Below are positions 50,654 to 59,637 of a stretch of DNA of 62,811 nucleotides, piece by piece. This DNA comes from an uncultured Oscillospiraceae bacterium (lineage in GTDB: Bacteria > Bacillota > Clostridia > Oscillospirales > Ruminococcaceae), in the NCBI GenBank assembly GCA_905197685.1, contig CAJJZS010000013.1:1-62811 (forward strand), read 5' to 3'. Each line of letters starts with the position of its first letter. Positions within the stretch are counted from its first letter, which is position 1. Below the pieces are notes generated by a model, which was not told the DNA's origin, ran no database searches, and was given only the letters and a program-made list of their open reading frames with translations. The translations under genes were made by a program, and so were the position numbers.

Positions 50654-51475
50654 ATGCTCAAACAATATCTGAACCGGCTGCGCTGCGTTTCTCCGCAGAT
50701 TCACTGCATCACAAACTATGTGACAGCCAATGATGTGGCAAATATGCTGCTTGCCTGCCGCGCAAAACCCATTATGGCGGAAGAACCGGAAGAGGCAGCG
50801 CAGGTCACTGCCGGCTGCGACGGCTTGTGCCTGAATCTGGGCACGCCGAACGAGAAAAAAGTATCCGCAATGCTTGCAGCAGGCAGACAGGCAAACGCGT
50901 TGGGGCACCCTGTGGTGTTTGACCCTGTGGGGGTGGGCGCGAGCGACTTTCGCAGAAGGTCGGCAGCTCTTTTGACAGAAAATATTTCCTTTTCGGCAAT
51001 TCGCGGAAATATTTCCGAGATAAAAACGCTGGCTTTGGGGCAGAAAAGATTTTGCGGGGTGGATGCGGACTGCGCCGACGAGGTAACGCCGGAGAATATC
51101 GGGCAGATAAGCAAACTGTTTATGCGGCTGTGCGCGCAGTGGGATACGATATTGGTTTCAAGCGGCGCGATTGATTTGGTCTGTGACAGCACACAGTGTT
51201 ACGCTGTGTATAACGGAACCGAGCAAATGCGCTTTGTAACAGGAACCGGCTGTCAGCTTTCCGCGATGCTGACAGCATTCTTGGCGGCAAACCCCGAACA
51301 TCCTCTGCAAGCGGCGCTGTGCGCGGTGTGCATGATGGGATATGCCGGAGAGGTTGCATGGAAAAATCTTTCCCCCACCGAGGGGAACATCGCTTACCGC
51401 GGAAAAATCATAGACGCAGTCTTTCGCATGGACGAAGACAGCATCGAGGAGGGAGCAAAATTTGAACTTCGATAA
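50654..51475 (+). CDS. thiM: Hydroxyethylthiazole kinase ThiM
   Basis: 273 residues, ribokinase-like fold. HCITNYVTANDVANMLLACRAKPIM (split) marks the N terminus; VVFDPVGVGAS and the catalytic VTGTGCQLSAML loop are intact. Salvages thiazole to its phosphate. Overlaps thiE by 14 bases. Confidence 0.95.
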   Translation: MLKQYLNRLRCVSPQIHCITNYVTANDVANMLLACRAKPIMAEEPEEAAQVTAGCDGLCLNLGTPNEKKVSAMLAAGRQANALGHPVVFDPVGVGASDFRRRSAALLTENISFSAIRGNISEIKTLALGQKRFCGVDADCADEVTPENIGQISKLFMRLCAQWDTILVSSGAIDLVCDSTQCYAVYNGTEQMRFVTGTGCQLSAMLTAFLAANPEHPLQAALCAVCMMGYAGEVAWKNLSPTEGNIAYRGKIIDAVFRMDEDSIEEGAKFELR

Positions 51476-52103
51476 AAACAACCTGCTGCTGTATGCGGTA
51501 ACCGACCGCAGATGGCTTAACGGGCAAAGCCTGTACAGCCGGGTGGAAGAAACGTTAAAAGGGGGAGCCACCCTGATTCAGCTGCGGGAAAAGGGCTTGT
51601 CCCGACAGGAATTTTTAGAGGAAGCCGCGCAGATAAAAACGCTCTGCCACAGCTACGGCGTGCCGCTGATTATCAACGATTCGGCAGAAACGGCAGCTGC
51701 CGTAAATGCGGACGGGGTTCACCTGGGGCAGGACGATATGTCGCCGCAGCAGGCAAGAAAGATTTTGGGCGAACACAAAATCATTGGGGTTTCGGCTCAT
51801 AATCCGCAGGAGGCAAAGCTCGCGCAGCAGATGGGAGCGGATTATCTGGGAGCGGGAGCCGTCTTTGGCAGCAGCACCAAAACGGACGCAAACCTGTTAA
51901 GCCATGAGATGCTTCGGGAAATCTGCCGTTCGGTTTGTATTCCGGTGGTGGCAATCGGGGGAATCACCGCAGAAAATGTTACTCGGTTACAGGGCAGCGG
52001 AGTTGCGGGGGTTGCGGTTGTCAGCGCAGTGTTTGCTCAAAGGGAAACAGAACAGGCAACCCGGCAGCTGAAACATCGGCTGCTGCAAATAAAATTTAAT
52101 TAA
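51462..52103 (+). CDS. thiE: Thiamine-phosphate synthase ThiE
   Basis: 213 residues, TIM barrel. LLLYAVTDRRWL, GGATLIQLREKG, PLIINDSAETAAAVNADGVHLGQDD (split) and GVSAHNPQEA are typical; GAGAVFGSSTK and VVAIGGIT close the active site. Joins HMP-PP and thiazole phosphate. TTG start inside thiM with GAGGGAG upstream. Confidence 0.95.
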   Translation: MNFDKNNLLLYAVTDRRWLNGQSLYSRVEETLKGGATLIQLREKGLSRQEFLEEAAQIKTLCHSYGVPLIINDSAETAAAVNADGVHLGQDDMSPQQARKILGEHKIIGVSAHNPQEAKLAQQMGADYLGAGAVFGSSTKTDANLLSHEMLREICRSVCIPVVAIGGITAENVTRLQGSGVAGVAVVSAVFAQRETEQATRQLKHRLLQIKFN

Positions 52104-52191
52104 AAACAAAATTTGGCGGCGGATTGGGGGCACCACCTTTCGTCGCGGGATGATCCCAATAAAACGGGAATGCTGAAAGGAGATTTTAAAA

Positions 52192-53019
52192 ATGGTTACA
52201 GCATTAACGATCGCCGGAAGCGATTCCGGCGGAGGCGCCGGTATTCAGGCAGATATTAAAACAATGACGGCGCACGGCGTGTACGCCATGAGCGTAATCA
52301 CCGCGCTGACAGCGCAGAACACCACCGGAGTAGCGGGGATTTTTGATGTTTCTGCGGAATTTGCAGCGCAGCAGATGGACTGCGTCTTTACCGATATTCC
52401 GCCCTGTGCGGTAAAGGTAGGGATGCTTTCGTCGGCTCGGATTGCGCGGGTAACGGCGCAAAAGCTCAGAGAATACCGGGCAAAAAATATTGTAGTGGAC
52501 CCTGTGATGGTTTCTACAAGCGGCTCGCGTTTAATCAGCGAGGACGCAATAGCGGTATTAAAGGAAGAACTGTTTCCCATCGCTTCGGTGATTACGCCGA
52601 ATATCCCCGAAGCGCAGGTGTTGTCCGGCATGACAATCAAAACACCTCGGGAGATGGAACAGGCGGCAAAAACAATGTCAGAGCTTTTTGGCTGCGCCGT
52701 TTTGTGCAAGGGAGGGCATCAGATAAACAGCGCCAACGATTTCCTCTGGGAAAACGGGGAAGGACACTGGTTTTTGGGGGAACGGATTGACAACCCCAAC
52801 ACCCACGGAACCGGCTGCACCCTTTCCAGCGCAATCGCAAGCAATCTGGCGATGGGATATTCCTTAAAAGAATCGGTAGAACGGGCAAAACGCTACCTTT
52901 CTTTGGCTCTGTCCGATATGTTGGATTTGGGTAAGGGCAGCGGACCGCTCAACCACGCGTTTGCAATCAAACCGAATGATTGGAAAATCAATAATCAGCC
53001 GAATATCAAAGGAGAATGA
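52192..53019 (+). CDS. thiD: HMP/HMP-phosphate kinase ThiD
   Basis: 275 residues. ALTIAGSDSGGGAGIQADIK at the N terminus, VVDPVMVSTSGSRL, TPNIPEAQVLSG and the catalytic NTHGTGCTLSSAIAS are complete. Makes HMP-PP for ThiE. The 88-base gap after thiE contains ATTGGG...CCCAAT pairing but no TPP element. AAAGGAG before the ATG. Confidence 0.95.
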   Translation: MVTALTIAGSDSGGGAGIQADIKTMTAHGVYAMSVITALTAQNTTGVAGIFDVSAEFAAQQMDCVFTDIPPCAVKVGMLSSARIARVTAQKLREYRAKNIVVDPVMVSTSGSRLISEDAIAVLKEELFPIASVITPNIPEAQVLSGMTIKTPREMEQAAKTMSELFGCAVLCKGGHQINSANDFLWENGEGHWFLGERIDNPNTHGTGCTLSSAIASNLAMGYSLKESVERAKRYLSLALSDMLDLGKGSGPLNHAFAIKPNDWKINNQPNIKGE

Positions 53020-53022
53020 AAC

Positions 53023-54330
53023 ATGGAACACAACTACGCAACACAGATGGAAGCTGCCCGCAAAGGGATTGTAACCCCTCAGATGAAGATTGTGGCAGAA
53101 AAAGAGCGCATGACTACAGAGGAACTCCTGCCGCTGATGGCGCAGGGCAAGGTGGTAATACCGGCAAATAAAAACCACCGCTGCCTGAATCCGGAAGGAA
53201 TCGGCTCGATGCTGCGCACAAAAATCAATGTCAACCTCGGCGTTTCCCGCGACTGCAAAGATTATGATATCGAGATGCAAAAGGTGCTTTCCGCAGTGGA
53301 TATGGGCGCAGAGGCAATCATGGACCTTTCCAGCCACGGAAACACAAGTCCGTTTCGTCAAAAGCTGACTGCGGAATGTCCGGCGATGATCGGAACAGTG
53401 CCGGTGTATGACAGCGTGATTCACTATCAGAGAGATTTGGCAACCCTCACCGCCAAAGATTTTATCGAAGTGGTTCGCCTGCACGCGCAGGAAGGCGTTG
53501 ATTTTGTTACGCTGCACTGCGGTATCACCCGAAAAACCATCGAGCAGATTCGCAAACATAAACGCAAGATGAACATTGTTTCCCGCGGCGGCTCATTGGT
53601 GTTTGCGTGGATGTGCATGACCGGAGAAGAAAATCCGTTTTATGAATATTATGATGAAATTTTGGAAATTTGCAGGGAATATGATGTAACCGTTTCTCTG
53701 GGCGATGCCTGCCGTCCGGGATGCCTTGCGGATGCAACCGATGTTTGCCAGATTGAAGAGCTGGTTCGCCTGGGAGAGCTGACAAAACGCGCCTGGGAAA
53801 AGGATGTTCAGGTAATGGTGGAAGGTCCGGGCCATGTGCCGATGGACCAGATTGCAGCAAATATGAAGGTGCAGCAGACGGTCTGCATGGGCGCGCCGTT
53901 TTATGTGCTGGGTCCGTTGGTCACCGATATTGCTCCGGGATATGACCATATTACAGCGGCAATCGGCGGCGCGATGGCAGCCATGAACGGAGCGGCTTTC
54001 CTGTGCTATGTCACCCCTGCGGAACATCTTGCCCTGCCGAATCTGGACGATGTCAAACAGGGAATTATCGCAAGCAAGATTGCGGCTCACGCGGCGGATA
54101 TTGCCAAAGGCGTGCGCGGAGCAAGAGAGATTGACGATAAGATGGGCGACGCCCGCCGCGCTTTGGATTGGGAAGCGCAGTGGGAATGTGCGCTGGACTC
54201 GCAGACTGCAAAGGCAATCCGCGCCGACCGTTCCCCCGAGCATGAGGACACCTGCTCGATGTGCGGCAAGTTCTGCGCAGTACGCAGCATGAATAAGGCG
54301 CTCAACGGGGAATACATCGACATTCTGTAA
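53023..54330 (+). CDS. thiC: HMP-phosphate synthase ThiC
   Basis: 435 residues, the shorter clostridial type. Radical-SAM enzyme converting AIR to HMP-P, so it draws on the purine pathway (PurM product). C-terminal cluster motif CSMCGKFC (C-x2-C-x4-C), plus NINVNLGVSRDC-like start, HGNTSPFRQK and VEGPGHVPMDQI. Three bases after thiD, GGAGAATGAAAC upstream. Final gene of the thiamine operon. Confidence 0.96.
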   Translation: MEHNYATQMEAARKGIVTPQMKIVAEKERMTTEELLPLMAQGKVVIPANKNHRCLNPEGIGSMLRTKINVNLGVSRDCKDYDIEMQKVLSAVDMGAEAIMDLSSHGNTSPFRQKLTAECPAMIGTVPVYDSVIHYQRDLATLTAKDFIEVVRLHAQEGVDFVTLHCGITRKTIEQIRKHKRKMNIVSRGGSLVFAWMCMTGEENPFYEYYDEILEICREYDVTVSLGDACRPGCLADATDVCQIEELVRLGELTKRAWEKDVQVMVEGPGHVPMDQIAANMKVQQTVCMGAPFYVLGPLVTDIAPGYDHITAAIGGAMAAMNGAAFLCYVTPAEHLALPNLDDVKQGIIASKIAAHAADIAKGVRGAREIDDKMGDARRALDWEAQWECALDSQTAKAIRADRSPEHEDTCSMCGKFCAVRSMNKALNGEYIDIL

Positions 54331-54372
54331 GCTAAAAGAAAAGAAGAAAGCGTAAAACAGAAAAACAAAAAC

Positions 54373-54408
54373 AAACCGCGGACAGAAATTGTTCTGTCCG
54401 CGGTTTTT
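54373..54408 (+). terminator. Terminator of the thiamine operon
   Basis: Fifteen-bp stem AACCGCGGACAGAA / TTCTGTCCGCGGTT with ATTG loop and T run. Confidence 0.92.
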
Positions 54409-54442
54409 GTGTAACAGAAGAAAATAAAAAAATTTTCTCAAC

Positions 54443-54503
54443 TGTGTGATTGTTGCATAAATCAGTGCAACTTTTTGGGCATTTCGGGGTATAGGTGAAA
54501 GGG
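54443..54503 (-). repeat. Structured intergenic repeat, copy 2
   Basis: Plus strand TGTGTGATTGTTGCA, loop TAAATCAG, TGCAAC, then TTTCGGGGTATAGGTGAAAGGG. Lies about 40 bases downstream of the small minus-strand gene ending at 54542. GGGAAAG at 54523-54517 can pair with the CTTTC of this element on the minus strand. Confidence 0.85.
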
Positions 54504-54541
54504 AAGATTTTTTTAAACTTTCCCGATAAACCGGAAGTTTG

Positions 54542-54706
54542 TTATTTAGTTTTATCCTTGAAAAAGCCAATTAAAATTAAAGAAATACCAAGAATTGCTA
54601 CCGGAATATAAATAATATTAGGTATATGATAAACAAATCTGTCAATTCCGGACATAACAATATAAACAGTAATTCCTATAAAGATAAAAATATTTTTATC
54701 TTTCAT
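54542..54706 (-). CDS. Small two-helix membrane protein (54 residues)
   Basis: ATG at 54706 preceded by AAAGGAG. The peptide MKDKNIFIFIGITVYIVMSG continues with a short polar loop, a second hydrophobic helix (YIPVAILGISLILIGFF) and ends KDKTK. I do not recognise it. Its low GC content and position with two other small membrane proteins suggest a local group of unknown function. Confidence 0.65.
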   Translation of the reverse strand: MKDKNIFIFIGITVYIVMSGIDRFVYHIPNIIYIPVAILGISLILIGFFKDKTK

Positions 54707-54824
54707 AAGCTGTTCTCCTTTACAAATTCTGATTTATTATTTTATCTCAAAACACAATGCCGCCGATTTTTATGATGCCGAGAGTTACCGGCGGCTGTTC
54801 TTTTTATTAAAATTTTGAGTTATA

Positions 54825-55049
54825 CTATTTCTTCTTTTCAAAAGTTCCCAAAAGACATAAAGCAATCCCTGCGATGACAACGATGAAAGATACGATAAGC
54901 GGAAATACCGCATCATACCCTTGCAGCAATCCCCATAAGCCGAAGTTTCCGTTCATACATACGGCATTGACCGTTGCAAGTGCCATAAGAGCGATCGAAT
55001 AAATAACGCCTATCAAGGCAATCACAGCGCCGCAAAATATTTTTTTCAT
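54825..55049 (-). CDS. Small two-helix membrane protein (74 residues)
   Basis: Hydrophobic segments at about 4-28 and 47-69, basic end FEKKK. GGGAGG five bases before the ATG at 55049. No family recognised. Could be a membrane-stress or immunity-type protein, but nothing proves it. Confidence 0.7.
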   Translation of the reverse strand: MKKIFCGAVIALIGVIYSIALMALATVNAVCMNGNFGLWGLLQGYDAVFPLIVSFIVVIAGIALCLLGTFEKKK

Positions 55050-55124
55050 ATAGACCTCCCGTTTTGTTTTGACCTCATAACTTTTGAGTTTTTGTTTTAA
55101 TAAGCTCTGTAAAAAGTGGAATAT

Positions 55125-55355
55125 TTAAGATTTGTTTTTCTTTGTAAAAAAAATTCTCAATGTCTTTACAATAAGAAGGATTCCGATGACGCCGTATATC
55201 ATTCGATTGAGATTATCTTTTAAAAAATGAAAGAATTCCGGCGGATTGACGGCGCAATACAGCAAAAAAGCTCCCGTCAGCGCGGTCATGGCAGTACCTA
55301 AAATGACTGCCGATTTTCCCGATACGGTTATTTTCTTTTCCCAAAACTTTATCAT
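55125..55355 (-). CDS. Small two-helix membrane protein (76 residues)
   Basis: Start at 55355 with GGAG eight bases upstream. Helices at about 15-35 and 50-68, ending TKKNKS. Same general plan as the 74-residue neighbour. No family recognised. The 55386-55542 region to its right holds nothing clear. Confidence 0.65.
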   Translation of the reverse strand: MIKFWEKKITVSGKSAVILGTAMTALTGAFLLYCAVNPPEFFHFLKDNLNRMIYGVIGILLIVKTLRIFFTKKNKS

Positions 55356-55542
55356 AGTTGTTTCTCCGTAAAATATAATGTTCAATACCCCTCATACGGC
55401 ATAAGCGGCTGATATGCAAATACAATAACGCCGATAATCCGGATTTAACAGAATATCTTTTCGATTTTCTTCTCAAGATGGTTTGCCGACGCTCTGTACA
55501 AGGGCGTTCTAAAATATAAGATAGATAGAAACAGCAAGCCGC

Positions 55543-55932
55543 TTATATTCCTAAAATGTAAAATCCGTGATACGCTTTTGATTTGTTCAGCCACTTTATC
55601 AAAACTTCATAATCTGTGGGTTTGTCCTTAAATAACTTTTCAATGAGAAAGTTTGTCAGTGGCGGAGCATAATAGTTTATTCCGTAAATATCTACTGTTC
55701 CGGATTCTAAATTGTTGTAAGTTCCGCAGCTGAAAATATTGCGATATTCCGAGAAAAAAGTATCCTCGTCATTGATGTATAAAGAGTCATTTTGCCAATG
55801 ATTGATACTTTCGGCAGCAACGATTCTTTTTATGGGTGTGTCGGGCGGTAATTTACAAAACTGTATTTCTATGAATGAAGAATTAGCATAATTTCTTCGC
55901 TCTTTTTGAGAATGGAAGGTATGAAATAACAC
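55543..55932 (-). CDS. Hypothetical soluble protein (129 residues)
   Basis: GTG at 55932 is chosen because AGGGG lies seven bases upstream; the reading frame is open farther, but that part covers the promoter and leader hairpin. Sequence includes FIEIQFCKLPPDTPIKRIVA and many Tyr/Asn; no membrane helix and no motif I recognise. Transcribed from a promoter-leader unit that is duplicated at the next gene upstream. Confidence 0.6.
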   Translation of the reverse strand: MLFHTFHSQKERRNYANSSFIEIQFCKLPPDTPIKRIVAAESINHWQNDSLYINDEDTFFSEYRNIFSCGTYNNLESGTVDIYGINYYAPPLTNFLIEKLFKDKPTDYEVLIKWLNKSKAYHGFYILGI

Positions 55933-55953
55933 AACATCACCCCTGAAAATGTT

Positions 55954-56206
55954 GATTTCTCGTTTCGGCGCAAAACGAGATACCGCCGTTTTTTTCATCA
56001 TACCACAGATTTCTTTTGACTTCAATCGGGTAAAGGGAGAGATAGAAAACTGTCAATAAAAAATGCAGAAAGTTTGCGCCTTTTCCTGTTCTGTCTGTTA
56101 CTGCCCGTCAAAAATAGTGAGAAAAAATAAAAAATTTTTCTCAACTGTGTGATTGTTGCACAGTTCGGTGCAACTTTTAAGGCATTTCGGGGTATAGGTG
56201 AAAGGG
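55954..56206 (-). repeat. Duplicated promoter-leader-repeat unit A
   Basis: About 250 bp nearly identical to 56646-56896. On the minus strand it contains structured repeat copy 3, then a promoter TTGAAG-17-TATGAT with extended TGG (about 56024-55996), then the leader hairpin CTCGTTT / AAACGAG. It places the same promoter and leader before the 129-residue protein. Confidence 0.85.
56146..56206 (-). repeat. Structured intergenic repeat, copy 3
   Basis: TGTGTGATTGTTGCAC, loop AGTTCG, GTGCAAC, then TTTCGGGGTATAGGTGAAAGGG on the plus strand. Seven-bp stem GTTGCAC/GTGCAAC. Directly follows the SdpI-like gene ending at 56242. Confidence 0.9.
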
Positions 56207-56241
56207 AAGATTTTGAAAAACTTTCCCGATAAGCCGGAATG

Positions 56242-56619
56242 TTATCGTCTTTTCCCGTTTTTATCAAAATTTTTCTTTAACGCTATTTCTGTCGGAAAAA
56301 TAGAACCGATGAAAAGAATAAGCTGTATTCCTATTATAATTGCGCCGCCTATTCCGACAGTGTCTTTATCTTTTTCAATTAGCAGAAGCATACATACTAC
56401 TGTCATGGGTAATGTAACCATTCCGCAAGTGTACCAAATTTTACCACAATATCTATGAGCAAACTCCCATGTATCCCTGTTTTTCATGGACATAGAAGTT
56501 CGATATCCAAATAACCGATTGATTTTCTTTGGCGCTTTTTTTATAAAATATTTTCCAAATCCAATCATTGTAAGCGGAAGAATCAAAAGCATAATCAGCA
56601 TATAAACCCAAAATCCCAT
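56242..56619 (-). CDS. SdpI-family membrane protein
   Basis: 125 residues, about three membrane helices. The cytoplasmic motif INRLFGYRTSMS followed by TWEFAHRYCGKIW fits the SdpI/YhfL family, whose founding member gives immunity to the SdpC toxin of Bacillus; most relatives are uncharacterised. Start at 56619 chosen for GGAG eight bases upstream. Expressed from duplicated promoter unit B. Confidence 0.78.
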   Translation of the reverse strand: MGFWVYMLIMLLILPLTMIGFGKYFIKKAPKKINRLFGYRTSMSMKNRDTWEFAHRYCGKIWYTCGMVTLPMTVVCMLLLIEKDKDTVGIGGAIIIGIQLILFIGSIFPTEIALKKNFDKNGKRR

Positions 56620-56645
56620 AAACATTTCTCCATTGACTCAATTCT

Positions 56646-56896
56646 GATTTCTCGTTTCGTTACAAAACGAGATACCGTCGTTTTTTTCATCATACCACAG
56701 ATTCCTTTTGACTTCAATCGGGTAAAGGGAGAGATAGAAAACTGTCAATAAAAAATGCAGAAAGTTTATACCTTTTCCTGTTCTGTCTGCTACTGCCCGT
56801 CAGAAATAGCGCGCAAAAATAAAAATTTTAAGGTACTGTGTGATTGTTGCACGGTTCGGTGCAACTTTTGGGGCGTTTCGGGGTATTAGTGAAAGG
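56646..56896 (-). repeat. Duplicated promoter-leader-repeat unit B
   Basis: Second copy of the 55954-56206 unit. Promoter TTGAAG-17-TATGAT (TGG before it) and hairpin CTCGTTT-TGTAACG-AAACGAG are conserved although loop bases differ. It drives the SdpI-like gene, which is unrelated to the gene behind unit A. Confidence 0.85.
56837..56896 (-). repeat. Structured intergenic repeat, copy 4
   Basis: TGTGTGATTGTTGCAC, loop GGTTCG, GTGCAAC, TTTCGGGGTATTAGTGAAAGG. Shares the TATTAGTG variant with copy 5. Confidence 0.9.
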
Positions 56897-57011
56897 AAAA
56901 ATTTTGAAAGAGCGAATCGGAACAAGATCGAAAAGATGAAAACTTAAACTTCCCCGCTAAATCCGCTTAATTTCTGCCGAAAGCCTTTAAAAAATAAAAA
57001 TTTTAAGGAAA

Positions 57012-57072
57012 TGTGTGATTGTTGCACAGTTCGGTGCAACTTTTGGGGCGTTTCGGGGTATTAGTGAAAAGG
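57012..57072 (-). repeat. Structured intergenic repeat, copy 5
   Basis: TGTGTGATTGTTGCAC, loop AGTTCG, GTGCAAC, TTTCGGGGTATTAGTGAAAAGG. Preceded, like copy 4, by AAAATAAAAATTTTAAGG. Lies downstream of the UMF1-type gene ending at 57261; 57073-57260 holds no gene. Confidence 0.9.
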
Positions 57073-57260
57073 ATTTTAAAAAGCGGGCAAGCGATCATAA
57101 AAGAAAAATCGGGGAAACAGAAAGAATCCGTTTCCCCAAGTAAGTTACGATGATATTCACCGAAAATGCAAAAAGATAAATTTTTTGTCAAATTGGATAA
57201 ATTTCACAAGCGACATTGTGAAAGATACAGAATAGATTTTTTGTAAAGGATATACTATAC

Positions 57261-58499
57261 TTAAAGAGTCGGTTCCGACGGAGTTTCGGGGATTTTTCGC
57301 AGCAGGAAATATCCGGTCAGGAAAAGAACCAGCAGTCCTAAAATTCCGTAGGTGGAGGAGCCGAAGGCAAAGGCGCAGAAGGACATAATCAGCGGTCCGA
57401 AAAAGTCTGCAAATTTGCCGAAGATGTCAAAAAATCCGAAATATTCGTTCGATTCCTTTTTCGGAATCATTCTGCCGAAGTAGGAACGGGAAAGGGACTG
57501 GATTCCGCCCTGCGCCATGCCTACCACAACGGCAAGCACCCAGAACTCCCAGCTTTTATCCAACTGGTAGCCAAACAGGCAGATGCCGCAGTAGATTAAG
57601 ATAGAGCCGCGGATCACTTTCAGCGTTCCAATCTTTTCGGCGAGCTTTCCCGAAAAGATTGCGCACGGAAAAGCGACAAACTGGGTGAGCAGCAGGGCAA
57701 GAATCATACTGGAATCGCTGATTCCCACCTCGCCCCCGTAGGTGGTTGCCATCGAGATGATGGTGTACACCCCGTCGATATAGCAAAAATAAGCGATGAT
57801 AAAGGAAAGCAAAGCAGGGTTTTTGCGAATCTTTTTTAAGGTGCTGCCCACGCGGGAAAAGGCGTGAGAAACCTGATTGTTTCTGCGCTCCAAGTAATGG
57901 GTTTGCCGCACATTTCGCAAGAGGGGAACGGTAAGCCCCACCCACCACAAAGCGGTGATGACAAAAGAAATCTGGGTAGCGGTTTGGGTGGAAAGTCCGA
58001 ACGGGCGCAGCAGAATCAGCGCGATGCCGATAACGAAAGGAATACAGCTGCCGATGTACCCCAGCGCGTACCCGTAAGAGGAGATGCGGTCCATACGGCT
58101 GTCATCGGTAACATCAACCAACATCGAATCATAGAAGATGTTGCACGCGCCGTATCCGATTCGGGTCAGCACAAACAGCAGCATATAGACAATCCAGTTG
58201 CCGGAAAAGGAAAGCAGCAGCAAGCCGGCAACGCCCAACGCAAGAAAGAATGAAAACATCTTTTTCTTCATGCCGTTGTAGTCGGCAAGCGCGCCCAGAA
58301 ACGGGGAAAGAGCCGCAAGAATCAGCACCGCCGCCGAGGTGGTGATTCCCCACATTCCCGAAGCCTGCGAGGCGGAAACCTCCTGCTCGGCAAGGGAGCG
58401 GAAAAAGATGGGGATGGTTGTGGAAATTAACATGGTAAAGGCAGAATTTGCAACATCGTACAAAATCCAGCTTTTTTCCTGTTTTGAAACGGTAGACAT
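57261..58499 (-). CDS. UMF1-family MFS transporter
   Basis: 412 residues, about 12 membrane helices. The N-terminal EKSWILYDVANSAFTMLI and the FYDSMLVDVTDD and QGGIQSLSRSYFGRMIP segments identify the UMF1/Atg22-like branch of MFS, thought to export amino acids or similar small molecules. Start at 58499 after TTGGAGG; longer in-frame sequence lies upstream of this ribosome site. Divergent from the D-aminopeptidase gene. Confidence 0.88.
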   Translation of the reverse strand: MSTVSKQEKSWILYDVANSAFTMLISTTIPIFFRSLAEQEVSASQASGMWGITTSAAVLILAALSPFLGALADYNGMKKKMFSFFLALGVAGLLLLSFSGNWIVYMLLFVLTRIGYGACNIFYDSMLVDVTDDSRMDRISSYGYALGYIGSCIPFVIGIALILLRPFGLSTQTATQISFVITALWWVGLTVPLLRNVRQTHYLERRNNQVSHAFSRVGSTLKKIRKNPALLSFIIAYFCYIDGVYTIISMATTYGGEVGISDSSMILALLLTQFVAFPCAIFSGKLAEKIGTLKVIRGSILIYCGICLFGYQLDKSWEFWVLAVVVGMAQGGIQSLSRSYFGRMIPKKESNEYFGFFDIFGKFADFFGPLIMSFCAFAFGSSTYGILGLLVLFLTGYFLLRKIPETPSEPTL

Positions 58500-58782
58500 A
58501 AAAAACCTCCAAACAAAAAATGATACACCTGTTACATAAAATATAAAGGATTTGCAGAGGAATGTCAAGAAGAGTCCGGTTAAGATTGGGATAAATTTTA
58601 GAAAAATCAAGAAAATTTAAACCGCAGCGCAAATATTTGGTAAAAAGGGAAAAAGTTGGAGCAAAATCAAAAGATTGTTAAAAAAAAGACTTTTATTGAG
58701 CTTTTGACAGTGCTACAATGAGAAAAAAGCAACTGCCGAAAAGATTCAATGAAAAATAGAACAAAGAAAGGTCGTGCAGTTT

Positions 58783-59622
58783 ATGAAACTGTATATTTCT
58801 GTTGACATGGAAGGCTTGGCAGGCATTACCCACTGGAAAGACGAAACCGAGGAGCGGGAACGCTTCCGCAAGGCGATGAATCAACAGGTGGAATGGGTGC
58901 TGGAAGGAATTGCGGCAAGCAGCCGAAACAATGAAATCACCAAAATTCTGATTGCCGATTCCCACGGCGGCGGGGAAAACCTCTCCTATGACCTGAGCGA
59001 AAAGGACGCAAGGGTTTGGCTGGCAAGCGGCAGCCCCCGTCCGCAGTACATGATGCCGGCGATGGACGAAAGCTATGACCTGGCATTCTTTGTCGGCTAT
59101 CACGGCGGCGCAGGGGAGCAGGCAAGCTCGATGGATCACACCTATTCGGGCGCGTCGGTTCAGAATGTGTTTATCAACGGCAAGCTGATGAACGAGACGA
59201 CGGTAAACGCAGCCTATGCGGGCATTGTCAACAAAACGCCGGTCGGTCTGGTAATCGGGGATTCCGGTTTGGAAAAACAGCTCAAAGAGGACGGCATGAT
59301 GCCGTGGGCAGAATTTGTCTGCACCAAACAGTCGCTGGCGCGCTTTGCAGCCGTTTATAAACCGAAACCGCAGCTGAGGGAAGAAACGATTGCAGCGGTG
59401 AAAAAGGTGCTGGACAGCGATTGGAAGGCAATTCCGCTGTATACCTTTGAAGCGCCGTACCATTGCAGAATGGATTTGACCAACAGCGCAAAATGCGATG
59501 TGATTCAGCAGATGCCGGGAATCCGGAGAACCTCGGGCAGAACGCTGGAAATGGATTTTGAAAATTATACCGATTTGTTTAATGCAATCCACGGCGTTGC
59601 CAGTATGGGACGCTTAGGATAA
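58783..59622 (+). CDS. M55-family D-aminopeptidase (DppA-like)
   Basis: 279 residues. N-terminal LYISVDMEGLAGIT with zinc-binding Asp/Glu, ILIADSHGGGENL, FFVGYHGGAG with the conserved His, and SMDHTYSG are typical of DppA, a zinc D-aminopeptidase acting on D-Ala peptides. ATG at 58783 with AAAGG upstream. Sixteen bases before a cysteine hydrolase gene. May recycle cell-wall peptides. Confidence 0.92.
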   Translation: MKLYISVDMEGLAGITHWKDETEERERFRKAMNQQVEWVLEGIAASSRNNEITKILIADSHGGGENLSYDLSEKDARVWLASGSPRPQYMMPAMDESYDLAFFVGYHGGAGEQASSMDHTYSGASVQNVFINGKLMNETTVNAAYAGIVNKTPVGLVIGDSGLEKQLKEDGMMPWAEFVCTKQSLARFAAVYKPKPQLREETIAAVKKVLDSDWKAIPLYTFEAPYHCRMDLTNSAKCDVIQQMPGIRRTSGRTLEMDFENYTDLFNAIHGVASMGRLG

Positions 59623-59637
59623 CGGGAGGAAAACAGA

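Noticed and set aside
52104..52191. Second TPP riboswitch between thiE and thiD
   Set aside because: No CTGAGA or GGGTAATGCCA elements; only a modest ATTGGG/CCCAAT pairing is visible.
54443..57072. CRISPR array
   Set aside because: Copies are irregularly spaced by hundreds of bases, diverge internally and lack spacers and cas genes.
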